The position numbers were made by a program, and so were the translations under genes. A model generated the notes under the pieces. That model had not been told where the DNA came from and did no database searches. It saw only the letters and a list, made by a program, of their open reading frames with translations. DNA of 64,000 bases from Pontibacter liquoris (GTDB lineage: Bacteria > Bacteroidota > Bacteroidia > Cytophagales > Hymenobacteraceae): positions 1,922,001-1,986,000 of the forward strand of contig NZ_JALEBG010000001.1 of assembly GCF_022758235.1 (NCBI RefSeq). The letters are read 5' to 3'. Shown here in pieces: positions 52,366 to 62,149 of this stretch; within the stretch, counting starts at the first letter, position 1, and each line of letters starts with the position of its first letter.

Positions 52366-54495
52366 ATGTCCCAAAACGCGATAACAAAAACCATATTGCT
52401 TCCGGATGGCCGGGAGATCACCATTGAAACAGGCAAACTTGCCAAGCAGGCTGACGGCTCCGTAGTCGTGAAGATGGGTAACACCATGCTGCTGGCTGCT
52501 ATCGTTTCAAACAAAGATGCCCGTGAAGGTGTAGATTTTCTGCCCCTTTCTGTAGACTACCAGGAGAAATTCGCTTCTTCCGGTAAGATACCTGGCGGAT
52601 TCCTGCGAAGAGAAGCAAGACTTTCTGACTATGAAGTATTAGTATCCCGCCTGGTTGACCGTGTGCTGCGCCCGCTGTTCCCGGAAGATTACCATGCTGA
52701 AACACAAATGACCATCAACCTGATCTCGGCTGATACCGACATCATGCCGGATGCCCTGGCTGCGCTGGCTGCTTCTGCTGCCATTGCGGTTTCCGATATT
52801 CCTTTCAATGGCCCAATCTCTGAGGTGCGTGTAGCCCGCATAGATGGCCAGCTGATAATCAACCCAAGCGTTTCTGACCTGCAGCGTGCCGACATCGAAC
52901 TGATGGTAGGTGCTTCTCTGGATAGCGTGGTAATGGTGGAAGGTGAGATGAACGAAGTTTCCGAAGCTGAAATGCTGGAAGCGATCGAGTATGCACACCA
53001 AGCTATTAAAGTGCAGTGCCAGGCGCAGCTTGAGCTGGCTGAAATGGTGGGTAAAGGACCGAAGCGCACGTACTCTCACGAAACACATGATGAGGAGCTT
53101 CGCCAGAAAATCTATGACGCAACCTATGCCAAAGCCTACGAAGTAGCTAAACGCGGTAGCGCTAATAAATCTGAGCGTAAAGAAGGCTTTGCTGCCGTGC
53201 TGAAGGAGTTTGTAGACGCCCTGCCGGAAGATCATACCTATGACGCTACACTCATCAAGACATACTACCACGACGTAGAGAAGGAGGCTGTACGCAACAT
53301 GATCCTCAACGACCGCGTTCGTTTGGATGGCCGTCAACTTGATCAGATCCGTCCTATCTGGTCAGAAGTCAACTACCTTCCTGCTACACACGGTTCTGCC
53401 GTATTTACCCGTGGCGAAACGCAATCGCTGACTACCGTGACCCTGGGCACCAAGCTGGACGAGCAAATGATCGACAGCGCGATGGTATCCGGCACGAACA
53501 AATTCCTGCTGCACTATAACTTCCCGGCCTTTTCTACCGGTGAGGTGAAGCCGAACAGAGGCCCGGGCCGTCGTGAGATCGGTCATGGTAACCTCGCGCT
53601 GCGTGCCCTGAAGAAGGTGTTGCCTTCTGATGCCGAGAACCCCTACACGATCCGTATTGTTTCCGATATCCTAGAGTCGAACGGTTCTTCTTCCATGGCC
53701 ACGGTTTGTGCCGGTAGCCTTGCCCTGATGGATGCCGGCGTGCCGGTGAAAAATGCCGTTTCCGGTATTGCCATGGGTCTGATCACCGATGAGAAAACAG
53801 GCAAATTTGCCGTACTTTCCGACATCCTCGGCGACGAAGACCATTTGGGTGACATGGACTTTAAAGTGACGGGTACCAAAAATGGTATCACTGCTTGCCA
53901 GATGGACATCAAGGTAAAAGGCTTGTCTTACGACGTGCTGAGCCAGGCTTTGGCCCAGGCCCGCGAAGGCCGCGCTCATATCCTTAACGAGATGAACAAA
54001 ACCCTCTCGGCTCCTAACGCGGATTACAAACCACATACCCCACGTTCGTTCAACATCGTGATCGATAAAGAATTTATCGGTGCCGTAATCGGACCAGGTG
54101 GTAAGGTGATCCAGCAGATCCAGAAAGACACGGGCGCCACGATCATCATCGAAGAGAAGAACGAGAAAGGTCACGTGAACATTTTTGCCAGCAACCAGGA
54201 TGCCATGAACAGCGCTGTTTCCAAGATCAGAGGCATTGTGGCCCAGCCGGAAATTGGCGAAGAGTACATCGGCAAGGTGAAGTCAATCCAGCCTTACGGT
54301 GCTTTTGTAGAGTTCATGCCTGGTAAAGACGGCTTGCTGCACATTTCAGAGATCCGCCATGAGCGCCTCGAAACAATGGACGGCGTTCTTGAGATCGGCG
54401 AAGATGTGAAAGTGAAACTGATCGACGTTGACAAGAAAACCGGTAAGTTCAAACTTTCCCGCAAAGTACTCCTGCCAAAGCCTGAGGCCAAGCAG
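52366..54495 (+). CDS. pnp: Polyribonucleotide nucleotidyltransferase (PNPase)
   Basis: 709-710 residues from ATG 52366; the TAA stop lies at 54496-54498. Two RNase PH domains, the second active: [32 protein letters not shown], and [19 protein letters not shown] with the catalytic Asp residues. A KH domain follows ([24 protein letters not shown]) and then an S1 domain ([30 protein letters not shown]). It degrades mRNA from the 3' end by phosphorolysis. It is cytoplasmic, in the degradosome or free. A TTG two codons upstream was rejected as start. Strong terminator follows. Confidence 0.97.
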
Positions 54496-54512
54496 TAATT
54501 CTAATGTATTAT

Positions 54513-54558
54513 TTCCTGGCGCCATTTCTGCGGATGAAGTGGCGTCAGGAATTTTTTT
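54513..54558 (+). terminator. Terminator after pnp
   Basis: TTCCTGGCGCCA (54513-54524) / TGGCGTCAGGAA (54540-54551), one G-U pair, followed by seven T. Confidence 0.85.
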
Positions 54559-54685
54559 CTTATAGCTGTGCCGTTCTTCCCCCATACTTTATTTGGAAGT
54601 TATAAGAACTTTGCACAGTTTTCTTATGTTACCACTCCGAGCCGCTATAAAAGATTTTTACTTTTTTGATTAACATTATACTCTG

Positions 54686-55549
54686 ATGAGACAACTCAAG
54701 ATAAGCAAACAGATTACCAACCGCGAAAGCCAATCGCTTGACAAATATTTACAGGAGATTGGCAAAGTCGATTTGCTTACACCCGATGAAGAGGTATCAT
54801 TAGCTCAGAGGATAAGGGAAGGAGATCAGTTTGCACTTGAGAAGTTAACCAAAGCCAACCTGCGTTTCGTGGTGTCTGTGGCAAAACAGTACCAGAACCA
54901 GGGTTTGTCGTTAGGTGACCTGATAAATGAAGGAAACCTGGGTTTGATCAAAGCCGCTAAGCGTTTTGATGAAACTAGGGGCTTTAAATTTATCTCTTAT
55001 GCTGTTTGGTGGATTCGTCAGTCTATTCTGCAGGCTTTGGCAGAGCAGTCGCGTATTGTGCGCCTGCCCCTTAATCGTGTGGGATCGCTGAACAAGATAT
55101 CCAAATCCTTTTCTGAGCTGGAACAGAAATTCGAGCGTGAGCCTTCGCCCGAAGAAATTGCGGAAGTGCTGGAATTAACCACTGCTGAAGTGGTAGACAC
55201 CCTGAAGATCTCAGGTCGCCATGTATCGGTGGATGCGCCTTTTGTGCAGGGCGAAGAAAACCGCCTGCTGGACGTGCTGGAAAACGAAGACGAAGAGTCG
55301 CCGGACACCGGCCTGATGAACGATTCACTCCGTAAGGAAGTGCAGCGTGCGCTCTCTACCTTAACCAAGCGCGAAGCAGACGTTATCACGTTATACTTCG
55401 GCCTGAACGGCGAACACTCTCTGACCCTGGAAGAGATCGGCGAAAAGTTTAACCTGACCCGCGAGCGTGTGCGTCAGATCAAAGAAAAAGCAATTCGCAG
55501 ACTTCGTCATACTTCCCGTAGCAAGGCCCTGAAGCCTTACCTGGGATAA
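54686..55549 (+). CDS. rpoD: Primary sigma factor RpoD/SigA
   Basis: 287 residues. Region 1.2 ([18 protein letters not shown]), region 2 (RLVxx-type [37 protein letters not shown] and [15 protein letters not shown]), region 3 ([15 protein letters not shown]), and region 4 helix-turn-helix ([30 protein letters not shown]). Region 1.1 and the non-conserved insert are absent, which is normal for Bacteroidota sigma-A. It recognises the TTG-N-TAnnTTTG promoters seen throughout this window. It is monocistronic with its own terminator. Confidence 0.96.
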   Translation: MRQLKISKQITNRESQSLDKYLQEIGKVDLLTPDEEVSLAQRIREGDQFALEKLTKANLRFVVSVAKQYQNQGLSLGDLINEGNLGLIKAAKRFDETRGFKFISYAVWWIRQSILQALAEQSRIVRLPLNRVGSLNKISKSFSELEQKFEREPSPEEIAEVLELTTAEVVDTLKISGRHVSVDAPFVQGEENRLLDVLENEDEESPDTGLMNDSLRKEVQRALSTLTKREADVITLYFGLNGEHSLTLEEIGEKFNLTRERVRQIKEKAIRRLRHTSRSKALKPYLG

Positions 55550-55570
55550 TCTGTACGAAAATGAAAGTAT

Positions 55571-55606
55571 AAAACCCTGGCTTTTGCAGCCGGGGTTTTT
55601 GTTTTT
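55571..55606 (+). terminator. Terminator after rpoD
   Basis: AAAACCCTGGCT / AGCCGGGGTTTTT with a TTTGC loop, one mismatch-type pair, then a T-rich tail. Confidence 0.8.
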
Positions 55607-55699
55607 ACGACATTAGCAAAAGGCAATATTCAGGCACAGATTCGGCTTAGGCCTAGAAATTTTGTATACTTGCATCCGAATTTCATGCATCCAACCTTT

Positions 55700-56638
55700 A
55701 TGGAAATAGAAAAAGTAAAATGTCTTATCATCGGTTCCGGGCCAGCTGGCTATACGGCCGCTATATATGCTTCCAGAGCCGGTCTTAATCCTGTTCTGTA
55801 CCAGGGTCTGCAACCCGGCGGGCAGCTGACCATTACCAACGACGTAGAAAATTATCCTGGTTATCCTCAGGGCATTAACGGCCCTCAGATGATGGAGGAC
55901 TTTAAGCAGCAGGCAGAGCGCTTCGGCACCGATGTACGCTACGGCATTGCCACCGCTGTAGACTTTTCTTCTCAGCCCCACAAAGTTACCATCGATGATC
56001 AGAAGGTGATCGAGGCACATACGGTGATCATTTCGACCGGCGCATCGGCCAAGTGGCTGGGCCTGGAGTCGGAAGCGAGGCTGAATGGCAGCGGCGTTTC
56101 GGCCTGTGCCGTGTGCGACGGTTTCTTTTACCGTGGGCAGGATGTGGCCATAGTAGGAGCAGGCGATACGGCCGCAGAAGAAGCGACTTACCTGGCTAAC
56201 CTGTGCCGCAAAGTATACATGATCGTGCGCCGCGAAGAAATGCGTGCCTCCATCATCATGCAGGAGCGTGTAAAGAAAACACCCAACATTGAAATACTCT
56301 GGAACTCGGTAACCGATGAGGTACTGGGCGAGCATGCCGTGGAAGCCGTACGCGTGAAGAATACGGTAACCAATGAGGTGCGCGAGATTCCGGTAAACGG
56401 TTTCTTTGTAGCGATCGGCCATAAGCCTAACTCCGACATTTTTGCCGACTACCTGAACCTGGACGAGAACGGTTATATCAAGACTATTCCGGGCACTTCG
56501 CAGACGAACATTGATGGCGTATTTGCCTGTGGCGACGTGCAGGATTTCACGTACCGCCAGGCCGTGACAGCAGCCGGCACCGGTTGTATGGCCGCCCTGG
56601 ATGCAGAGCGTTATCTGGCAGCGCGGGAGTTGCATTAA
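55700..56638 (+). CDS. trxB: Thioredoxin-disulfide reductase
   Basis: 312 residues from ATG 55700 (MEIEKVKCLIIGSGPAG). FAD-binding GSGPAGYTAAIYASRAG, redox-active CAVC (Cys136 and Cys139), NADPH-binding GAGDTAAEEATYLA, and C-terminal GVFACGDVQDFTYRQAVTAAGTG. It transfers electrons from NADPH to thioredoxin, which in turn feeds MsrA and ribonucleotide reductase. In-frame upstream starts exist (ATG 55685, TTG 55670). I chose the one that matches typical TrxB N-termini. TATACTTG at 55665-55672 resembles a -7 box with one mismatch; if it is the promoter, only the 55685 or 55700 start is possible. Confidence 0.94.
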   Translation: MEIEKVKCLIIGSGPAGYTAAIYASRAGLNPVLYQGLQPGGQLTITNDVENYPGYPQGINGPQMMEDFKQQAERFGTDVRYGIATAVDFSSQPHKVTIDDQKVIEAHTVIISTGASAKWLGLESEARLNGSGVSACAVCDGFFYRGQDVAIVGAGDTAAEEATYLANLCRKVYMIVRREEMRASIIMQERVKKTPNIEILWNSVTDEVLGEHAVEAVRVKNTVTNEVREIPVNGFFVAIGHKPNSDIFADYLNLDENGYIKTIPGTSQTNIDGVFACGDVQDFTYRQAVTAAGTGCMAALDAERYLAARELH

Positions 56639-56779
56639 ATTATTCCATTAACCGTCACCACCTTGCCTTTTCTTTTAAAAAGCAGGGGGTGACGCCCAAC
56701 AATAAAATGGCCGCTCTGAAGTTAAATAAAGCGTATTGCAGTTTTTTACGCCCGCTTTAGTAAGCCAAAATTGATGCTA

Positions 56780-57826
56780 ATGTCACAAAAAAAATCCCCC
56801 TTTACTATTGCACTGCTTTTGCTGGGTTTGCTGCTCTTTTCGCCGGCGGCCTTTGCACAGACCAAGGTGAAGGATCTCTTCCGGGTAAAGTCGCCCAAAA
56901 TTCAGTATGTGCGGCCGGATACGACCATTCTCATCAAGTATGAGGAGTTTCCGGACGAGAACTCTGATGCGGATCAGTCGATCTACTTCAATCCCAAAAA
57001 AGAACTCTCTATTGTCAGCGAGGATACTTCTGAACTCGATCTGGGCGAGCAGCATATTGTAGAAGTATCCGAAGAAGTGCTGGTGGATTCTTCCTGGGTG
57101 AAAATTGCCGGCTATTACTCGATCTGGGATACGCACAACATCAACCCCTACCGTATGGACGGGCGCGAAATCAAAGATACCGTGGATATCCGCTTGTATG
57201 ATCCGCCGAAGAACCGCAACTATAAAATGCCTTTATTCGAAACGCCCATCACAAGTCATTTCGGCTACAGAGGTTATCGCTGGCACTATGGCACAGACCT
57301 GGACCTGGATACGGGCGATACGATCAGGGCAGCCTTTGACGGGGTGGTGCGCATCAGTAAATGGGACGGCGGCGGCTATGGGAATTATATTGTGGTGCGC
57401 CACTACAATGGCCTGGAAACGCTTTACGGGCACATGAGCAAACCGATTGCTAAGGTGGGTGAGTTCCTCAAAGCCGGGGACATTATTGGTTTGGGAGGCA
57501 GCACGGGTCGTAGCTCGGGACCGCACCTGCATTATGAAGTGCGCTACGAAGGCAACCCAATAGACCCGGAGAACATGTATGACTTCCCGGACTACCTGCT
57601 GAAAGGCAAAAACTTCCAGATTACGGCTGCGTTATTCAACTATTATAACAAAGCCAAGGCCAAAACCACCACAGCCCGCAGAAGTTCTTACCATACCGTG
57701 CGCCGCGGCGATACGCTTTCCGGCATTGCCAAAAAGTATGGCGTATCGGTGAGCCAACTGGCCAAGCTGAATAAAATGAGTACCCGCGCAAAATTAAGCG
57801 TAGGCAAAAAACTGCGCATCCGCTAA
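56780..57826 (+). CDS. M23-family peptidoglycan endopeptidase with LysM domain
   Basis: About 348 residues. Signal peptide (FTIALLLLGLLLFSPAAFAQ), an N-terminal region of about 120 residues, then the M23 LytM-type domain: SHFGYRGYRWHYGTDLDLD (zinc His and Asp), LYGHMS, and HLHYEVRYEG (catalytic HxH). A C-terminal LysM peptidoglycan-binding motif follows (YHTVRRGDTLSGIAKKYGVSV, LNKMST). It cuts peptide cross-links in the cell wall. All metal ligands are present, so it should be active. ATG 56774 is an equally possible start. bshB1 follows 10 bases later, likely co-transcribed. Confidence 0.9.
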   Translation: MSQKKSPFTIALLLLGLLLFSPAAFAQTKVKDLFRVKSPKIQYVRPDTTILIKYEEFPDENSDADQSIYFNPKKELSIVSEDTSELDLGEQHIVEVSEEVLVDSSWVKIAGYYSIWDTHNINPYRMDGREIKDTVDIRLYDPPKNRNYKMPLFETPITSHFGYRGYRWHYGTDLDLDTGDTIRAAFDGVVRISKWDGGGYGNYIVVRHYNGLETLYGHMSKPIAKVGEFLKAGDIIGLGGSTGRSSGPHLHYEVRYEGNPIDPENMYDFPDYLLKGKNFQITAALFNYYNKAKAKTTTARRSSYHTVRRGDTLSGIAKKYGVSVSQLAKLNKMSTRAKLSVGKKLRIR

Positions 57827-57836
57827 CGATTAAATT

Positions 57837-58556
57837 ATGAAACTAGACATACTTGCTTTTGCCTCGCATCCCGACGATATAGAACTTGGCTGCTCCGGCA
57901 CGCTGATCGCGCATATTGCCGCTGGTAAAAGCGTGGGCATCATCGACCTGACACGCGGGGAACTTGGTACGCGCGGCACCGCCGAAACCCGAGCTTCCGA
58001 AGCCGAAGAAGCTGCCCGGATCATGGGCATTTCGGTGCGGGAGAATCTGAACTTTGCCGATGGCTTTTTTGAGAACAACCGGGAGCACCAGCTTCCGATC
58101 ATAGAAAAACTGCGCCAGTACCAGCCTGATATCGTACTGATGAATGCCATACACGACCGGCACCCGGATCATGGGCGCGGGGCTGAAGTGGTGTCTGAGG
58201 CGTGCTTTAAGGCCGGGCTGAAGATGATCAAAACAACAGATGCGCAAGGGCAGCAGCAGGAGGCCTGGCGCCCGAAAGCTATGTACCACTATATCCAGGA
58301 CCGCTTCATTACGCCCGATCTGATTGTGGATGTTTCACCTTATTGGGAAAAGAAGATGGAGACGGTTCGGGCTTTTAAATCCCAGTTTTATAACCCCGAC
58401 GACACATCACCGAATACCTACATCTCTTCGCCTGAGTTTCTCAAGTTCATCGAGGCGCGCGCGCTGGAGCTGGGGCATGCCATCGGGGTAACCTATGGCG
58501 AAGGCTTTACCAAACAACGGTTCATTGGGGTGCGCAACCTGTTCGACCTGGTATAA
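57837..58556 (+). CDS. bshB1: Bacillithiol biosynthesis deacetylase BshB1
   Basis: 239 residues. LmbE/PIG-L family: N-terminal LAFASHPDDIELGCSGTL gives the zinc ligands (HPDD), then LTRGELGTRGTAETRASEA and HDRHPDHGRGAEVV with the third zinc His. These are the BshB1 hallmarks. It removes acetate from GlcNAc-malate, the second step of bacillithiol synthesis, a low-molecular-weight thiol used by Bacillota and many Bacteroidota. Cytoplasmic. It lies 10 bases after the M23 gene and ends before a 24-bp terminator. Confidence 0.92.
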   Translation: MKLDILAFASHPDDIELGCSGTLIAHIAAGKSVGIIDLTRGELGTRGTAETRASEAEEAARIMGISVRENLNFADGFFENNREHQLPIIEKLRQYQPDIVLMNAIHDRHPDHGRGAEVVSEACFKAGLKMIKTTDAQGQQQEAWRPKAMYHYIQDRFITPDLIVDVSPYWEKKMETVRAFKSQFYNPDDTSPNTYISSPEFLKFIEARALELGHAIGVTYGEGFTKQRFIGVRNLFDLV

Positions 58557-58748
58557 CAAAATACGACGGTATACTAAGAAGTTTTCAAAGTATAACCATA
58601 CTATAATCATCCCCACTATCATTGTCCGTTATAGCGCAAGCGCCCGCTTGTGCTTTTCTTGCAAGTACGCTATACAGACATCACGTTGAAGTAAAACGAT
58701 AGAAGCGAACTTTTGCGGCATTAGTGCCAGTAAGTATAAACTAGTATT

Positions 58749-58799
58749 CCTATAAAGTATAAAGGCGCTGCAGTTTGCAGCGCCTTTATACTTTATAGG
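58749..58799. terminator. Perfect 24-bp bidirectional terminator with AAGTATAA arms
   Basis: Left arm 58749-58772, loop GTT, right arm 58776-58799, with no mismatch. Arms contain AAAGTATAAAGGCGCTGCA. It lies between convergent bshB1 and accC. Confidence 0.85.
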
Positions 58800-58812
58800 G
58801 ACCTTCTTCGAT

Positions 58813-60312
58813 TTAATTCAGCCGGTTTCTGCGCCAGTTGGAGGTTGCGGCAGGTGCGGATGAGGCGGTCTCAACCACGGCAGGCTTGCGGTCGTTAAGC
58901 AACATAGCAGCCAGTACAGCGGCAATTTCCTGGCTGCCTTCCTCAAAGGGAGGTTGCAGCGCTTCCGGCGTAAAATAGCGCTCTATAAATTTCGTATCGA
59001 AATTACCTGAAACAAACGCTTCATGCTGCAGCACATAACTACCAAAAGATAAGGTTGTTTCGATGCCCGTTATCTGGTATTCTTCGATGGCGCGAAGCAT
59101 TTTTGCGATCGCTTCCGCGCGGTCCTTGCCAAAGGTCACCAGCTTGGCAATCATGGGGTCGTAGTAGATCGGGATGTCCATACCCTGTTCAAAGCCGTCA
59201 TCCACCCGTATGCCCGGGCCCTGTGGGCGCTTGTATGTTTCCAGACGGCCGATGTCGGGCAGAAAGTTGTTGGCCGGGTCTTCGGCATATACCCGCAGTT
59301 CCAGCGCATGGCCATTGATGTGGAGGTCTTCCTGCGCAAAGCCCAGGGGAAGTCCTTCGGCAATCAGGATCTGTTCTTTCACCAGGTCCAGTCCCGTGAT
59401 CATCTCTGTAACCGGGTGCTCCACCTGCAGGCGCGTGTTCATCTCCAGGAAATAAAAGTTCAGGTTTTCATCTACCAGAAACTCCACGGTGCCGGCACCT
59501 ACATAAGCGCAGGCTTTAGCCACGTTTACGGCACAGCGGCCCATTTCGGCACGCAGGGCAGGCGTAAGTATAGCCGATGGCGCTTCTTCGATCACTTTCT
59601 GGTGGCGCCGCTGAATAGAGCATTCCCGCTCGAACAGGTGCACAATATTTCCGTGCGTATCGCCCAGTACCTGTATTTCGATGTGGCGCGGCGAGCCGAT
59701 ATATTTCTCAATGAAAACGGAGCCGTCGCCAAAAGCCGAGGTAGCCTCGCTCACCGCAGTCTGCATCTGCTGTTCAAACGATTCTACGTTCTCGACTACG
59801 CGCATGCCTTTACCACCACCCCCAGCACTGGCCTTGATCAGGATAGGGAAACCGACTTCTTGAGCAATCTGCTTAGCCGCTTCCACGTCCGTTATCGCTT
59901 CTTCGGTGCCCGGCACCATCGGGATGTTATACCTGGCTACAGCAGCTTTGGCGGCCAGTTTACTGCCCATCAGCTCAATAGCAGCAGGAGAGGGGCCGAT
60001 AAAAATAATGCCTGCCTCAGTGGCCATCCGGGCAAACGCAGCGTTTTCAGATAAAAAGCCATAACCCGGGTGAATAGCATCCACCCCCAGCTCTTTGCAA
60101 ACGTCGATAATCACCTCGCCCCGCAGGTATGACTCACTGGACTTGGGACCTCCCACACACACAGCTTCATCGGCAAAGCGCACATGCAGGGCATTCCGGT
60201 CGGCTTCACTATAGATGGCCACGGTCCGGATGCCCATTTCCTTTGCTGTGCGCATAACGCGCAGCGCAATCTCGCCCCGGTTAGCGACTAAAAGCTTCTT
60301 TATTTTTCTCAT
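58813..60312 (-). CDS. accC: Acetyl-/propionyl-CoA carboxylase biotin carboxylase subunit
   Basis: 499 residues. Biotin-carboxylase N-domain (KKLLVANRGEIALRVMRTA), HPGYGFLSENAAFA, ATP-grasp with GGGGKGMRVV, FIEKYIGSPRHIEIQVLGD, ERECSIQRRHQKVIEEAPS, and EMNTRLQVEHPVTEM (catalytic Glu and Arg). It carboxylates biotin on a carrier protein using ATP and bicarbonate. The tail of about 45 residues past the core, with a Ala/Ser-rich end, is a common Bacteroidota feature. No accB or carboxyltransferase gene is adjacent, so it could serve acetyl-CoA or propionyl-CoA carboxylase. Confidence 0.92.
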   Translation of the reverse strand: MRKIKKLLVANRGEIALRVMRTAKEMGIRTVAIYSEADRNALHVRFADEAVCVGGPKSSESYLRGEVIIDVCKELGVDAIHPGYGFLSENAAFARMATEAGIIFIGPSPAAIELMGSKLAAKAAVARYNIPMVPGTEEAITDVEAAKQIAQEVGFPILIKASAGGGGKGMRVVENVESFEQQMQTAVSEATSAFGDGSVFIEKYIGSPRHIEIQVLGDTHGNIVHLFERECSIQRRHQKVIEEAPSAILTPALRAEMGRCAVNVAKACAYVGAGTVEFLVDENLNFYFLEMNTRLQVEHPVTEMITGLDLVKEQILIAEGLPLGFAQEDLHINGHALELRVYAEDPANNFLPDIGRLETYKRPQGPGIRVDDGFEQGMDIPIYYDPMIAKLVTFGKDRAEAIAKMLRAIEEYQITGIETTLSFGSYVLQHEAFVSGNFDTKFIERYFTPEALQPPFEEGSQEIAAVLAAMLLNDRKPAVVETASSAPAATSNWRRNRLN

Positions 60313-60409
60313 ACAGGTGCCAGGATAGATTTCTTCTCAAAGAAAAGGGTTTGGCATGAAAGTTAAAAATCAAGCCCGGTAAAAAGCCGTCGATAGCAGC
60401 GGCTATAGA

Positions 60410-60440
60410 TTGTTTATGAATTATATAAAACATAAATTTG
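60410..60440 (+). promoter_or_regulatory. Promoter of the serine palmitoyltransferase-like gene
   Basis: TTG at 60410-60412, 20 bases, then TAAATTTG at 60433-60440 followed by C. Full consensus match, 87 bases before the GTG start. Confidence 0.65.
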
Positions 60441-60526
60441 CAGCGCCACGCTTTCTAATTTCGTTCCATATTTAGAAAGCGAACGAATAAACAGAAATTA
60501 TCCCGATAACTTAATCATTACACAAA

Positions 60527-61765
60527 GTGGATTTATTTGAAAAGTTGTTGACCAACAGAGGTCCTTTAGGCAGCCACTCACACTATGCGCATGGCTATTT
60601 CACATTTCCCAAACTGGAAGGGGAGATTGCCCCGCGAATGAAGTTCAGGGGGAAAGAAGTGCTGACGTGGAGCCTTAACAACTATCTGGGACTGGCCAAC
60701 CACCCGGAGGTTCGCAAAGCGGATGCCGATGCGGCTGCCGCTTATGGCATGGGTACCCCGATGGGCGCACGTATCATGTCGGGTAATTCCACCCTGCACG
60801 AGCTACTCGAGTCTGAACTAGCCGATTTCGTACAGAAGCCGGATGCGCTGCTGCTTAACTTTGGATACCAGGGGGTAGTTTCGATCATTGATGCGCTCGT
60901 AGACCGCCACGATGTAATTGTATATGACGCCGAATCGCATGCCTGTATTATAGATGGCGTGCGCCTGCACCAGGGCAAACGTTTTGTGTACACCCACAAC
61001 GACATGGAAAGCCTGGAGAAACAGCTGGAGCGTGCCACCCGCTGGACGGAGAACACTGGCGGCGCCATCCTGGTGATCACGGAAGGTGTTTTCGGCATGT
61101 CCGGTAACCTGGGCAGCCTGGACAAGGTTGTTGCTTTAAAAGAGAAATTCAACTTCCGTTTGTTTGTTGACGATGCCCACGGCTTCGGCACAATGGGCGC
61201 TACAGGAGCCGGTACCGGCGAATTCCTGAATGCGCAGGACGGCGTAGATATCTATTTCTCTACTTTTGCCAAATCCATGGCTAGCATTGGCGCCTTTGTT
61301 GCCTCTAACGAGCAGGTGGTAGAATACCTGCGCTACAACATGCGTTCTCAGATCTTTGCCAAATCGTTGCCGATGCCGCTGGTGATCGGCGCCTTAAAGC
61401 GCCTGGAGCTGCTGCGCTCTCAGCCCGAGCTGAAAGACAAGCTGTGGGAAGTAGTAAATGCCCTGCAAAGCGGTCTGCGCGAAAAAGGGTTTAACATTGG
61501 CACTACCCAGTCGCCGGTAACCCCCGTTTTCCTCAACGGCCAGATTCCGGATGCTACTCAGTTAACGCTGGACCTGCGCGAAAACTATAATATCTTCTGC
61601 TCTATCGTGGTATACCCGGTTGTGCCGAAAGATGTGATCATGCTGCGCCTGATCCCGACGGCTGCTCATACTTTGCAGGACGTGGAAGAGACGATCGCGG
61701 CATTCGAAAAAATATCACTAAAGCTAGACAAAGGTTTGTATTCGTCGCCAGCCGTAACGGCCTAG
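60527..61765 (+). CDS. Serine palmitoyltransferase / alpha-oxoamine synthase family
   Basis: 412 residues. A PLP enzyme of the alpha-oxoamine synthase family (SPT, KBL, BioF, HemA). Motifs: SLNNYLGLANHPEV, YGMGTPMGARIMSGNSTLH, DAESHACIIDG (His138 stacks on PLP), FVDDAHGFGTMG, and Lys249 in STFAKSMAS as the PLP Schiff base. Bacteroidota of this type use SPT to join serine and an acyl-CoA for sphingolipids; KBL is the main alternative. The start is GTG 60527, since no ATG is nearby and MDLFEKLL is the expected N-terminus. It has its own consensus promoter. Confidence 0.88.
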   Translation: MDLFEKLLTNRGPLGSHSHYAHGYFTFPKLEGEIAPRMKFRGKEVLTWSLNNYLGLANHPEVRKADADAAAAYGMGTPMGARIMSGNSTLHELLESELADFVQKPDALLLNFGYQGVVSIIDALVDRHDVIVYDAESHACIIDGVRLHQGKRFVYTHNDMESLEKQLERATRWTENTGGAILVITEGVFGMSGNLGSLDKVVALKEKFNFRLFVDDAHGFGTMGATGAGTGEFLNAQDGVDIYFSTFAKSMASIGAFVASNEQVVEYLRYNMRSQIFAKSLPMPLVIGALKRLELLRSQPELKDKLWEVVNALQSGLREKGFNIGTTQSPVTPVFLNGQIPDATQLTLDLRENYNIFCSIVVYPVVPKDVIMLRLIPTAAHTLQDVEETIAAFEKISLKLDKGLYSSPAVTA

Positions 61766-61871
61766 GTAGCCTGAGAGCCTTATATTAAATTTCCTTAATT
61801 TTTGCTTGTTATCATTTAATGTGTATATTAGAGCTATTAAACCAAATGTTTCACTATAATTAATAGCTCAA

Positions 61872-62072
61872 ATGAACAACAACTTTAGCAAACTCAAGGA
61901 TCTTGTAATGTCTTTAGAATCTGATTTCGAAAAGTTCTACGACAAGAACAATGCTGCTGCCGGAACGCGTGTGCGCAAAGGTATGCAAGACCTGAAGAAC
62001 ATGGCGCAGGACATCCGTAAGGAAGTTCAGGATGCTAAAAATAGCTCTACAGAGAAAAAAGCTACTAAGTAA
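61872..62072 (+). CDS. Histone H1-like small basic protein
   Basis: 66 residues: MNNNFSKLKDLVMSLESDFEKFYDKNN, then AAAGTRVRKGMQDLKNMAQDIRKEVQDAK and a Lys-rich end. It matches the short Hc1-like/H1-like proteins that are common in Bacteroidota and are annotated as histone H1. It should bind DNA non-specifically or act as nucleoid protein; this is not shown in most species. It is followed by a strong terminator. Confidence 0.88.
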   Translation: MNNNFSKLKDLVMSLESDFEKFYDKNNAAAGTRVRKGMQDLKNMAQDIRKEVQDAKNSSTEKKATK

Positions 62073-62096
62073 GTATAACTTCACTTAGCAGATCAT

Positions 62097-62128
62097 AAAA
62101 AAGGCGGCCTTTGCAGGTCGCCTTTTTT
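62097..62128. terminator. Bidirectional terminator between the H1-like gene and tyrS
   Basis: AAAAAAGGCGGCCT (62097-62110), TTGC loop, AGGTCGCCTTTTTT (62115-62128), one G-U pair, with A- and T-runs on the two sides. Confidence 0.85.
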
Positions 62129-62149
62129 ATTTAAACAACTTGTAATCAG

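Noticed and set aside
55613..56635. 340-codon minus-strand frame
   Set aside because: Shadow of trxB on the opposite strand; trxB motifs are complete on the plus strand.
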